From a virus, in the IMG/VR virus record IMGVR_UViG_3300031251_000024, positions 1 to 53,542 of that record: a stretch of 53,542 nucleotides of DNA. One strand, given 5' to 3'. Shown in pieces: positions 29,941 through 40,100 of the stretch (positions within the stretch are counted from its first letter, which is position 1; every line of letters begins with the position of its first letter). Made by a program: the position numbers and the translations under genes. The notes below the pieces were generated by a model. The model was given only the letters and a program-made list of their open reading frames with translations. It was not told the origin of the DNA and ran no database searches.

Positions 29941-32900
29941 ATGGCTAGGGGGGCCTTTCCACTTTTAGCTTTTAACAGGGGCGAGGTCTCCAAGCTCGCG
30001 CTCGCCCGCATCGACCTCGCCAAGCTGCAGCTCGCGGCGGAAGCCCAGGTCAACTGGCTGCCCTTCGTGATGGGCGCCATGATGCTGCGGCCCGGCCTCA
30101 ATTATGTCGGCGAGGTCGACGGCGACAATCCGGCCTGGCTGATCGATTTCATCTACGCCAAGACCGACACCGCGCTGCTCGAGCTGACCGCGAACAAGCT
30201 CAAGGTCTGGATCAACGACGCGCTGGTCAGTCGGGTCGCGGTCTCGACCGTGGTCCAGGACCCGACTTTCACCGGCACCGGAAGCCATTGGACCACGAGC
30301 GACACCACCGCGGGATGCACGGCGACGTATACTGGCGGCGTCGCAACGCTCACCGCATCGGCCCGCGGCGGCCTCGCCCGCATCAAGCAGACGCTGACCA
30401 TCGCCGGCGGCGACCAGAACAAGGAGCACGCGCTTCGCGTCGTCGTCACCGACGGCCCGGTCACCATAAGGATCGGTTCGTCCGATGGGCTGCAGGATTA
30501 CATGACGTCGACGGCGATCGACGAGGGCACCCATTCCCTGGTGTTCACTCCGACCGCGGGCAGCGCCTTCCTGCAGATCGAATCGACCGACACCTGGTCG
30601 AAGACGCTCACCGGCTGCACGATCGAAGCCGCCGGCGTGGTGTCGCTGCCGACGCCCTGGGGCGCGTCGACGTTGCCCAGCCTGCGCTGGACCCAGTCGC
30701 TCGACGCCATCTACGTCGCCCAGTATGGTGGCCAGCAGTACAAGATCGAACGCCGCGGGACGCGGCCGGGGGCGCGCGGCTGGTCGGTGGTGAAATACAA
30801 GCCGGCCAATGGTCCATTCCTCAACCTGCCGACGCTGCCGAACCTGACGCTCACGCCGTCGGTCTACGAGGGGAACGGCACGCTCACGGCCTCGCGGGCC
30901 TTCTTCCAGCCCGGCCATGTCGGGGCGCTGTTCCAGCTGTTCACCAACGGGCAGGACGTCAAGACGGTGCTCGGCGCGGCGGGGGCGTTCACCGATCCCG
31001 TCGAGATCGACGGGTTCGGCCCCGACCGCAAATTTGGGATTACGACCACCGGAACGTGGTCGGGCACGCTCACCATACAGCGCTCGCTGGTCGGCCCGAC
31101 CTCCGGTTTCGAGATCGCCACCAACAACGCCACCGCGCCGACGATCACCACCAACACCACCAAGGTCTTCGACGACACCTCGAGCTCGTACAATGGCGTG
31201 AAGATTTGGGTGAGAGTCGGTTTTGTCGCGGCGGCGGATTATACGAGCGGCGCGGCGACGGTGCAGTTCACCAATCCGAGCGGCGCCACCTACGGCGTCG
31301 TGACCGGCGCCGGCGTCGACAATGGCGGCCAATACGGCGTGTGCCGGGTGACGGGCTACACCTCGCCGACCCAGGTTTCGATCGAGGTGCTGTCCTACGG
31401 CGCATTGAATGGCGGCGGCGGGTTCTCCTCGCTGCGCGGCACCACCAACTGGGCGGAAGGCGCCTGGTCCGGGGTGCAGGGCTGGCCGAGCGCCGTCGCC
31501 TTCGCCGAAGGCCGGTTGTGGTGGTTCTCCGCGGCGAACTTCCCGGTGGCGGGTTCGCAATCGAACAACTACACCGGCTTTGCCTCGATCGACATGTACG
31601 GCAACGGCCTCGGCGATTCCGGCGTCATCCTGGAGAGCTTCGGGGAAGGCCCGGCGGACCGGGTCAACTTTGCGCTGGCGCTGCAGCGCCTCTTGCTCGG
31701 GCGCGAAGAATCGATCGCCTCGATCCGCTCCTCCTCGTTCGATTCTCCGCTGACGCCCACGGACTGCGCGGTCAAGGACTGCTCGGACCAGGGCGCGGCG
31801 CAGCTGCCGGCGGTCAAGGCCGGCAAGCGCGGGCTGTTCGTCCAGGCGGCCGGCCACAAGGTCTACGAGCTCGCATTCTCGCCCCAGGAAGCCGATTACG
31901 GGGAGCGCGACGTTACCCGGCTCAACACCGAGATCGGGAGCGCGGGCTTCGTCGACCTGGCCCTTTCCAGGCAGCCCGACCGCGTCCTCTATCTGCCGCG
32001 CGGCGACGGCCTCGTCGCCTGCCTGCTCTACGATCCCAACGACGAGGTCGAGGCGTGGTGGCGGATCATGACCCTCGGCATCGTCGAGAATGTCCGGCGA
32101 TTGCCGAACTATGACGCCTCGGGGCCGGACGACTATGTGTATTTCGTGGTGAAGCGGGTGGTGAACGGGGTGACGCGCCGGTTCATCGAGAAGCTGGCGC
32201 AGCGCACCAATTGCACCGGCGGGCTGCAGAACCAGCAGCTGGACTCGGCCTATGTCTATTCCGGCGTCGCCGTCTCCTCGATCACGATTTCCTGGCTGCC
32301 GAACACGACTGTTTCTGTATGGGCGGACGGCGCGTTCATCGGCACGGGAACGACGGACGGTTCGGGTAATCTTTCGGCCCTTCCGGATGGCCAGTCGCAC
32401 GCGAATATCGTAGCGGGCCTCGCCGGGGGCACCTTCAGCTATTCAGGCGCGGCCGCCAACGTCATCACCGGACTTGGTTCCTATAATGGCCTCCCCGGCG
32501 AGTTCTTCGCCGATCAGCAGCCCTCCGACCGGATGATCCGGATCGGCACCATGACGCCCTCGGGCGGATCGGTCACCTTGCCCAACGGGATCACGGCATC
32601 GAACGTCGTCGGCTTCTTCGGCTACCAGGCGCCGTTCATGTCGGCGAAGCTCGCCTATGGTGCCCGCAACGGCTCGGCACTGATGCAGAAGAAGAAGATC
32701 GACCACCTGGGGCTCGCCGCCTTCGACATGCATGCCGCGGGCCTGCAGTTCGGCCAGCGGTTCGACCACCTCGATGCGCTGCCGCTGATCGAGGACAACG
32801 CCGCGGTGGCGGCGAACGCCATCTGGTCGGAATACGATGAGCCGATGGTGGAGGTTCCCGGGGAATGGGATACCGACGCGCGGCTGTGCCTGTTGGCGCA

Positions 32901-32961
32901 GGCGCCGTATCCGGCGAAGGTCGGCGGGGTGGTCGTGGGTATGGCGACCAATGAAAAATAG
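29941..32961 (+). CDS. Tail tubular protein B-like (nozzle), 1006 aa
   Basis: Opens MARGAFPLLAFNRGEVSKLA, LARIDLAKLQLAAEAQVNWLPFVMGAMMLRPGL, as in phage nozzle proteins. Inserted beta domains cover ~105-440, then WPSAVAFAEGRLWWFSAANFP and DRVLYLPRGDGLVACLLYDPNDEV core motifs. It ends AQAPYPAKVGGVVVGMATNE. It is longer than T7 gp12 (about 800), probably because of added binding domains. It forms the tail tube tip. Confidence 0.8.
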   Translation: MARGAFPLLAFNRGEVSKLALARIDLAKLQLAAEAQVNWLPFVMGAMMLRPGLNYVGEVDGDNPAWLIDFIYAKTDTALLELTANKLKVWINDALVSRVAVSTVVQDPTFTGTGSHWTTSDTTAGCTATYTGGVATLTASARGGLARIKQTLTIAGGDQNKEHALRVVVTDGPVTIRIGSSDGLQDYMTSTAIDEGTHSLVFTPTAGSAFLQIESTDTWSKTLTGCTIEAAGVVSLPTPWGASTLPSLRWTQSLDAIYVAQYGGQQYKIERRGTRPGARGWSVVKYKPANGPFLNLPTLPNLTLTPSVYEGNGTLTASRAFFQPGHVGALFQLFTNGQDVKTVLGAAGAFTDPVEIDGFGPDRKFGITTTGTWSGTLTIQRSLVGPTSGFEIATNNATAPTITTNTTKVFDDTSSSYNGVKIWVRVGFVAAADYTSGAATVQFTNPSGATYGVVTGAGVDNGGQYGVCRVTGYTSPTQVSIEVLSYGALNGGGGFSSLRGTTNWAEGAWSGVQGWPSAVAFAEGRLWWFSAANFPVAGSQSNNYTGFASIDMYGNGLGDSGVILESFGEGPADRVNFALALQRLLLGREESIASIRSSSFDSPLTPTDCAVKDCSDQGAAQLPAVKAGKRGLFVQAAGHKVYELAFSPQEADYGERDVTRLNTEIGSAGFVDLALSRQPDRVLYLPRGDGLVACLLYDPNDEVEAWWRIMTLGIVENVRRLPNYDASGPDDYVYFVVKRVVNGVTRRFIEKLAQRTNCTGGLQNQQLDSAYVYSGVAVSSITISWLPNTTVSVWADGAFIGTGTTDGSGNLSALPDGQSHANIVAGLAGGTFSYSGAAANVITGLGSYNGLPGEFFADQQPSDRMIRIGTMTPSGGSVTLPNGITASNVVGFFGYQAPFMSAKLAYGARNGSALMQKKKIDHLGLAAFDMHAAGLQFGQRFDHLDALPLIEDNAAVAANAIWSEYDEPMVEVPGEWDTDARLCLLAQAPYPAKVGGVVVGMATNEK

Positions 32962-32990
32962 ATAAGCCCCCTGTTATCTCTGCGCCGATC

Positions 32991-33368
32991 ATGCGTGTGC
33001 GCCTCCGGCCGACCGTGGCCGCCGACCTTGCCGCGGTCACCGACCAGCCACTTCCCGCCCGCATCCAGGGCATCACCGCCGAGATAGACGGCCGCGTGCT
33101 CGGCATCGGCGGCTTCTCGTTCCGCGACGGTGTGATCGTGGCGTTCGTCGCCATGAACGACGAGGCGCGGAAATATCCCGCAGCGATTCACCGCGCCGGC
33201 CTGATGGCGATGGCGGTCGCGCGGCGCAACAGGCTTCCGATCGTGGTGGCGGAGGCGGAGCCGGGCAATCCGGCGGCGGAGCGGTGGCTGATGCGGCTGG
33301 GATTCCGGCGCACGGTGCTGATGGGACGCGAGGCGTTCGTGTGGGAGCGCAAGTTCGATGTGGAATGA
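32991..33368 (+). CDS. GNAT-like fold protein, 125 aa
   Basis: MRVRLRPTVAADLAAVTDQP; GITAEIDGRVLGIGGFSFRDGVIVAFVAMN, IHRAGLMAMAVARR, then AERWLMRLGFRRTVLMGREAFVWER. The pattern is that of GNAT acetyltransferases, ending in the usual LGF strand, but shortened. Similar proteins sit between nozzle and internal core genes in podoviruses, with unclear enzymatic activity. Confidence 0.65.
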   Translation: MRVRLRPTVAADLAAVTDQPLPARIQGITAEIDGRVLGIGGFSFRDGVIVAFVAMNDEARKYPAAIHRAGLMAMAVARRNRLPIVVAEAEPGNPAAERWLMRLGFRRTVLMGREAFVWERKFDVE

Positions 33369-33915
33369 GCGGTATCGCTTTGCCCTGGCCGATCGCGCGG
33401 CGTTCGATCCGCTGTCGATGACGGCGATCGGCCTGACCGTGGCCGGCGGCGCAGCCGCAGCGGGCGGCACGCTCGCCGGCGGCAACGCGGCGGCGCAAGC
33501 CGGCCAGATGGAGCGGGCGGCCGCAGCCTACAAGGCGACCCAATTGCGCCAGAATGCGGCCCTCGCGATCAGGGGCGGCCAGATCCAGGCGGCGGACACG
33601 CAGACCAAGACCCGCCTCTTGACCTCAGCGTCGACCGCGCGGGCGGCAGCCTCGGGAGTGGATGCAGGGGTGGGATCGCCGGCGACGAATGTAGGCGAGC
33701 TGGCGAAGCGCGGGAGCTATCTCGCCAGCATGGATCTGTGGCGGGGCCAATCCCAGGCCAGCGGGCTGCTCAATGAAGCGCAGGCGGCTACTTACGGGGG
33801 CGATGTCGCGGCGCTTGAGGGCGAAGAAAAGCAGGATGCTTCCTACTATGCCGCCGCGGGGACGCTCGCCGGATCGGCCGGCTCCGCCTTCGGTCAATAT
33901 GCGAAGCCGCGTTGA
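33358..33915 (+). CDS. Internal virion protein (T7 gp14-like), 185 aa
   Basis: FDPLSMTAIGLTVAGGAAAA (a hydrophobic Gly/Ala segment), then an Ala/Gln-rich helical body (MERAAAAYKATQLRQNAALAIRGGQIQ..., TKTRLLTSASTARAAASGVDAGVGSPATNVGE). That organisation fits gp14-like ejection proteins, which form a pore across the outer membrane. The start at 33358 overlaps the GNAT gene; a start inside (Met at SMTAIG) is possible. Confidence 0.7.
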   Translation: MWNERYRFALADRAAFDPLSMTAIGLTVAGGAAAAGGTLAGGNAAAQAGQMERAAAAYKATQLRQNAALAIRGGQIQAADTQTKTRLLTSASTARAAASGVDAGVGSPATNVGELAKRGSYLASMDLWRGQSQASGLLNEAQAATYGGDVAALEGEEKQDASYYAAAGTLAGSAGSAFGQYAKPR

Positions 33916-36900
33916 TGGCGAAGCTTCCCGGCGCGCCTGAGCTCGGCGAGACGCCTGCGGTCGGGCCTCGGCCGGTCGCGAGCATTGATGTCTCCGGGCT
34001 TGCGCGCGGCGGCGCTGCGCTTGCGGCCGGCGCCGAACGGTTGGGCCAGGGTATCTCGCGGGTCGGCCAGGAGATCGGCGAGGTCCAGCAGAAATGGAAT
34101 GAGGAGAAGACGTTCGACGCGCATGCCGGCGCGGCCTCGGAACTCCTCAACCTCCATAGCGATCTTCAGAAGAGCAAGGATTACGCTGGTCTTGACCAGC
34201 AATACAAAGACAAGTCGAAGGAGATCGTCGACCGCTGGGCGCAGACGGTTCCTCCTGGACGGTTGCGCGATCACTTTATGGCTTCGCAGGGCGAGGCGGT
34301 GGCCCGCGGCGGGGCTTCGGTTAGCCAGATGGCCTTTCACGGGATGGCGCAGAGCGACGCCGATTCCCGCAAGGCCGCACTTGCAGACATCGAAGCGAAG
34401 ATCGGCGAGGACCCGACCAACGCCTTTCTGCCCGACGCCATGAAGGGGCTGGGCCTGCGGGTCGATAGCGCAGTCGCGGCCGGGTGGGAAACCAAGGAGC
34501 GCGGCAATCTCGAAAAGCGCCAGGCGGCCGTCCAGATCGCAACTAGGACGAACGAGACCGAACTCGCACGCGACCCGACCGGTTGGTTGGAGGCGCATGG
34601 ATACTCGCCGCGGGCATCGAAGGCCCAGCTGCTGGCCGGGATCAGCAAGGCCGCAACGGCAAACGGGATAAGCCCGGAAGCCGCTGCCCGCGTCATTCAG
34701 ATCGAAAGCGGCGGCGACCCGAATGCGCGGACGGGCTCCTATCACGGCCTCACGCAAATCTCGCAGTCAGAGTTCGCGAAGTACAACAAGACGCCGGGTG
34801 CCAGCATCTACGACCCGGAAGCAAACATGAACGCGGGCTTCGCGAAGATGCGCGCGGAGGGCGATCAGTTTGCCAGCGCCACTGGCAAAGCCCCCACCGA
34901 CTTCGACCGCTACATGATTCATCAGCAAGGGCTCGCCGGGTATGAGGCGCATCTCGCCAATCCGAACGCGCCGGCCTGGGAAAACATGCTCTCGACGGGG
35001 GAGGGCAAACAGAAGGGCGAGCGGTGGGCCAGGGCCGCGATCTGGGGCAACATACCGGATCAATACAAGCGGCAGTTCGGCAGCGTCGACAACGTCAGCA
35101 GCGCCGACTTCCTGAAGATGTGGGCGGGGAAGTACGGCGGTACGGCTTCCGATTTTCGAGAGTCGAGGCCGCAGGCCGAGGATACCTCCGGCTTCCACAT
35201 GATTGATCCGCTGACCAAGATGCGGATGGTCACGCAGGCGCGCTCACTGGCGCAGCAGCAGGCCGTCGACGCCGCCGGGCGTAACAATCTCGCGATCAAC
35301 ACGCGCACCCAGGAATTCGAGCGGCTATTGATCGACGCAGGCGCCGGACGTGGCGCGATGCCGCCGCGGGAGATGATCGAGGCGGACCCGGTGCTGGCGG
35401 GAAATGAGGCGCACCGCAACACGCTGCTGCGGCAGTGGGATGCCGCCAACAAGCAGGACGAGGCACTGCAATCTGCATGGGCGCGGTTCAACAATCCGGA
35501 CGCGGGGCCTTTCAACCAGGTCAACACTGAGGACAAAAAGCAGGTCAACAAAATCTACGAACTGTTAGCGCAGGGCGACCCGGAGAAGGAATTGCCGGCG
35601 CTGCAGTCAGTGGTAAACCGCACCGGCATCGTGCCGGAGAGTGCGGCCAGCGCGCTGCGCGGCGCCCTCGTCTCGAACAGCGCCCAGCGCGTCGCTGCTT
35701 CCGCCCAAATGGCCCGCAATCTGATGGGGCAAAATCCCACCATCTTTTCCGGCGTGCCGGGCGGCAAGGACCTCGAAGACGCCGCGGTTTCCTATGCCCA
35801 GTATACCGAGCACTTTGGCATGACGCCGCAACAGGCGGCACAGAAGATCATCGAAGAGAACTCGCCGGAGTACAAGGCCAAGGTCCAGGCGAGGATCAAG
35901 AACGAGGACGTCGGAGAGATCGTCAAGAAACAATTGTCGGTCGGCGACCTGGAAAAGCAGTTCGGTGAGGGGTGGGGTGGCTTGCTGCACCCGTTCACGA
36001 CGGGCCGCCCCAATGTCGAGTTTACCGAAGGCGCAAAGGCCGCGGCCTTCAATGACTATGCTGAACTCTTCCGCGACCGCTATATGCAAACGGGCAACGT
36101 CGATACCGCCAAGGCGCAAGCGATCGAGCAGATGAAAAAGCTGTGGGGTGTGTCGCACCTCAGCGGAAGCGCGACCGGAACGCTGATGCGCTACCCGCCG
36201 GAGCGCGCACCGGCATATGCCGATATTCCGGACGTCACGAACCGCATCGCCGACGCGGCGATCTCCGCCATCAAGACAGAAGTCGCGCCATCTGGACCGC
36301 AGCTCGAAAAGGGCGCGCCGGAAGGTGAGGCGATCACCCGCGACAAGATCATCCTGACGCCGACGCCGGGCGGGGAAACCGCGCGAGCCTACATGGCGGG
36401 TCAGCCGGTGCCATACCTACTCTCCTGGTTCGACAAGGACGGGCACCTGCAGATGCTCAATCCTGGCAGGGCCTTCGTCTTCGACGGCCACGCAGAGCGG
36501 GAAAAGGTCAGCGAGGAGCGGCGGGTCGGATTGGAGAAGGGCGCGGCGCAGTCGGCCGCCGATGCCGATTATCGAGAGCGCGCGTTCGGGGTAGGGCCGC
36601 GGTCGGGGCAGATGCCGGCGGCGCCTGCAGCGGGCGAACGTCATTCCGAGATCATGTCGGACGAAGGGCCTGACACGATCCAGCCCGGCGCCCGCTACGC
36701 CGCGATGCTCAAGAACGAGCCTTTCGGCGGTAAACCGGATGCTGGCGGCGCCGCCGGGCCGATGACTCGTCCGCCAGCGGTAGGCGCCGCTTCGGCCAAG
36801 CAGATGGTGTCGCGCACGCAGGAATTGGACGGCCGGCTCACCAAGGCGCTGGAAGGTTCCGACGTGCATCCCATGGACCTGTCGATCAATCCGAGATTGG

Positions 36901-37130
36901 CGGAGCGCCTGCCGCCGGAAACCCGCGCGCTGGCGAACGAGTGGACCGCTGCGCGCGGCGCGGTCGATTCCCGGGTCGAGGCGATCGACGAGGAGGTCAC
37001 GGCCGCGCTCAAGAAGGTGAAGGGCGAGCCCCACATTATGGATGTCGTGATGCGCAAGGATTGGCGGACCAAGCTGCCAAAGTTCGTTCAAGAACTACTT
37101 GCCGAGCGGGACATCCTGACTGGGCATTAG
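33915..37130 (+). CDS. Internal virion protein with lytic transglycosylase domain, 1071 aa
   Basis: A helical N-terminal part is followed at ~235-380 by an SLT domain. Catalytic Glu264 is in VIQIESGGDPNARTGSYHGLTQIS. Helical and coiled regions continue to the C-terminus (DILTGH). Ejected proteins with SLT domains open the cell wall during DNA entry (compare T7 gp16). ATG 33915 overlaps the preceding stop (TGATG). Confidence 0.85.
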   Translation: MAKLPGAPELGETPAVGPRPVASIDVSGLARGGAALAAGAERLGQGISRVGQEIGEVQQKWNEEKTFDAHAGAASELLNLHSDLQKSKDYAGLDQQYKDKSKEIVDRWAQTVPPGRLRDHFMASQGEAVARGGASVSQMAFHGMAQSDADSRKAALADIEAKIGEDPTNAFLPDAMKGLGLRVDSAVAAGWETKERGNLEKRQAAVQIATRTNETELARDPTGWLEAHGYSPRASKAQLLAGISKAATANGISPEAAARVIQIESGGDPNARTGSYHGLTQISQSEFAKYNKTPGASIYDPEANMNAGFAKMRAEGDQFASATGKAPTDFDRYMIHQQGLAGYEAHLANPNAPAWENMLSTGEGKQKGERWARAAIWGNIPDQYKRQFGSVDNVSSADFLKMWAGKYGGTASDFRESRPQAEDTSGFHMIDPLTKMRMVTQARSLAQQQAVDAAGRNNLAINTRTQEFERLLIDAGAGRGAMPPREMIEADPVLAGNEAHRNTLLRQWDAANKQDEALQSAWARFNNPDAGPFNQVNTEDKKQVNKIYELLAQGDPEKELPALQSVVNRTGIVPESAASALRGALVSNSAQRVAASAQMARNLMGQNPTIFSGVPGGKDLEDAAVSYAQYTEHFGMTPQQAAQKIIEENSPEYKAKVQARIKNEDVGEIVKKQLSVGDLEKQFGEGWGGLLHPFTTGRPNVEFTEGAKAAAFNDYAELFRDRYMQTGNVDTAKAQAIEQMKKLWGVSHLSGSATGTLMRYPPERAPAYADIPDVTNRIADAAISAIKTEVAPSGPQLEKGAPEGEAITRDKIILTPTPGGETARAYMAGQPVPYLLSWFDKDGHLQMLNPGRAFVFDGHAEREKVSEERRVGLEKGAAQSAADADYRERAFGVGPRSGQMPAAPAAGERHSEIMSDEGPDTIQPGARYAAMLKNEPFGGKPDAGGAAGPMTRPPAVGAASAKQMVSRTQELDGRLTKALEGSDVHPMDLSINPRLAERLPPETRALANEWTAARGAVDSRVEAIDEEVTAALKKVKGEPHIMDVVMRKDWRTKLPKFVQELLAERDILTGH

Positions 37131-37131
37131 A

Positions 37132-40100
37132 ATGCCGATCGTCGATCTCGCCGCATCCCCACTCGACGCCATTACCGGCCGCCCGGAAGGCTTCGCCGTC
37201 ACTCCGGGCAAGGACGAGATTGAGCACGGCTCCGACACGCCGGATTTTCGCACGCACCCGACCATGGCCGGCGCCGACACGCCGGACGTTGGCGGTCCGG
37301 ACTCGGTTCTCGCCGCTGCTTTTCGTCAGGGGAACACTATCGGCTCGTCCGTCGCCCGCCAGGATTGGGGCTACGGCGGAGTCGATCCCGGCTTCAACCC
37401 GTGGGAAGCGATCAAGGGCACGAAGTACGAGCCCTATTGGGACAAGTTCGTCGATATCCGCAGCGCCGCCGGCGCCGACGCCCGCAAGCGGCAACTCGAC
37501 ATGGAAGAGGACGATCGCCGGACCCTCGCCGGCGCGCCCTGGTACAAGAGTTTCCCGGCGCAATTGTTGGCGGGGGCAGCGGACATTCCCAGCCTGTTGC
37601 CGGGCGGCGCATTCGTGCGGACCGCGGGCGGCGGCATCTCGATTGCGCGCTCGGCCGCCATCACCGGACTTGCGGCCGGCGCCGGCGTGACCGGGCAGGA
37701 ACTCGCGCTGCACGGCACCCAGCAGACCCGCACGCTCGGCGAGAGCGGGATGAACATCGGCGCCTCGGTGTTTCTCGGCGGGCTGCTCGGCGCCGCCGGC
37801 GCGAAGCTGCTGTCTCGGGCGGAGTGGGGTCAATCGGTCGAGGCGCTCAATCGCGACCTGGGGCGCGCGACACCCGGCGCCGTCACTCCTCTCCATGAAA
37901 CCGTGTTGTCTCACCCCGACGTCGCCGACGCCATCGCCAATCCCAAGATCAACCGCACCCAGGACGTGCCCTACACCGCGGGACCGGACAAGACCGGCAA
38001 CGGGCTCAACATCGATCGGCATTTCCCGGAATCGTTCACGGTCGAAGGTAAGACCTTCGACCCCGCCCAGCCCTTCGCCGTCCACGAATTCACCGAACGC
38101 CACGCGATGGAGAAACTGATCGCCGGCGGCATGGACCAGGAGACCGCCTACAAGGTGGCGCACTGGGAGGTCGCGGAACCGGCAGAGGGCAAGTGGTACG
38201 CGGAAAACGGCATCGACCAGGCCAAGGCGGAAGCGGCCTATCAGCCGTTCATCGACAAGATCCAGCACGAGGCGTTGGCCAAGGGCGACGGCGACGTGCC
38301 CAAAGAGTTGTTCCGCAAGCCCTATCCCCATGACAACGTCAATGCAGCGACGGGAGAAAAGGCGTCGGTTCCGAAGCCGACGGCGGAAGAGATTGCGCGC
38401 GGCCGTGAAATCCTGGCGAAGGGGGAAGGGGCGGCGGTCGGCACTGGCGCGCCGGGATCGGTAGGCGCCGCCGCCCATGAGCCGGTAGGCATCGAAGGCA
38501 ACACCATCGCCGGACGTACCGCCGGTGCCGTCGCCGCCTCGACGCGCCGCCTCAATCCCGCGCTGCGCCTTCTGCAGAGCCCGTCGGCCGCGGTCCGCGA
38601 TATCGCCGGCAAGCTGTTCGAAAACTCGATCTACCTCAAGAAGAACTTCGAGGGCGTTGCCTCCGAGCCGGCGGTCGAGACCCTGATGAAGGAATGGAAC
38701 GGCGGCCTGGTGAAGGCGCTGCAGTCGACCGAGGGCGCCTGGCGCGACTACCGCAAGGGCGGCGGCCAGCTGACCAAAACCGAATTCCGCGAGGCCGTCG
38801 GCCGCGCCATGCGCCGCGGTGATGAGAGCGATATCCCGGAGGTGGCGGCGGTCGCCAAGGCCTGGCGCAGTCAGGTGTTTGATCCCCTCAAGGAAGCCGC
38901 CATCAAGGCCGGCCTACTGCCCGAGGACGTCTCGGTCGACACTGCGGCCTCGTATTTCTCGCGGATGTGGAACCGCAACCGCCTGATCGGCCAGGAGGGC
39001 CGGTTCAAAGGGATCGTTGCCGACCATTACAGCAACGTGATCGCCAAGGAATACCAGAAGGCGACGCTTTCGACGCGGACGCGCCTGCAAAAGCTCGACC
39101 AGGAAATCATGGACCTGACGCTGTCGCCGGAAGGCCGGACCGAACAGCTCGGCAAGGTCGAGGCGGCGCTGGCGGCCCATGAGGAGGCGGGCGATGCCTA
39201 CCTCGGACTGACGGAGAAGGCCGATCGGCTGGGCGAGCTCGCCGCCGAGATGCGCCGGGCGAAGGATGCCAAGGACACGGCGGCGTATCAGGCGGCCAAG
39301 TCCGAAGCCGATACCATCCGGGAGCAGGGCGGCCAGGCGCTCAAGGATTTCCGCACGGAGCGCGCTTCGCTTCGCAAGCGGCGCGGCGATATCGATCTGG
39401 GCGCGGCAGGTCTGGCCGATCGCACCCAGCGGATCATGGAATCGCTGGCTGACCTGGAGGAGCGCAACCAGCGCAGCCTGCAGCAGCTCGTCAAGCGCGG
39501 GCAGGTCTTGGAGCGCGATCTCGACAAGCTCGATCCGGACATGCTGGCGGAGCGCATCGCCGACATGAAGGACGCCTTCGTCGAGATGGCGCGCAAGCAT
39601 GACGCCGCCGGCGACCGCGTCGACCAGGCCATCGCCAAGATCAAGGAGGATGCGGCGAAGCGCGCCGAGCGCGCGGACATCAAGGAGGACAAGACGGAAG
39701 CGGCGGCGATCGCCGCCGAAGCGCCGCCGCGCAAGGGCGGCATGTCGTTGCTGCCGTTCATTCGCAAGCGCGGCGGCATCGCTGCGGACGATCCATTGGC
39801 CGGCGATGTGAAGGGCCTCGGGCTCCGGCGCCTGCTCTCCAAGAAGGGGGTTCCACTTGATCGCCTGCGCGAGGCGGCGGTCGAAGCCGGATACCTGACG
39901 GATGAAGGCACCCACGGCGGGGTGAGCACCAGCACGATCAATGATCTGCTCGATGCGATGGGCGAGGAGACCCGCGGTCGCAAGCGCTACATCTCCGGCG
40001 AGGAGCCTTACGACCTGTTCAAGCGCGGTGAAGGGCCGCCTCCGGAAGAGGGGGCGCCGGCCCGCAAGGTTGGCCGCAGCGAGGCGGGCGCGCAAATCCT

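Noticed and set aside
29965-32400. Leftward open frame of 811 codons
   Set aside because: Antisense shadow of the nozzle gene with an Arg/Asp/Gly-heavy composition.
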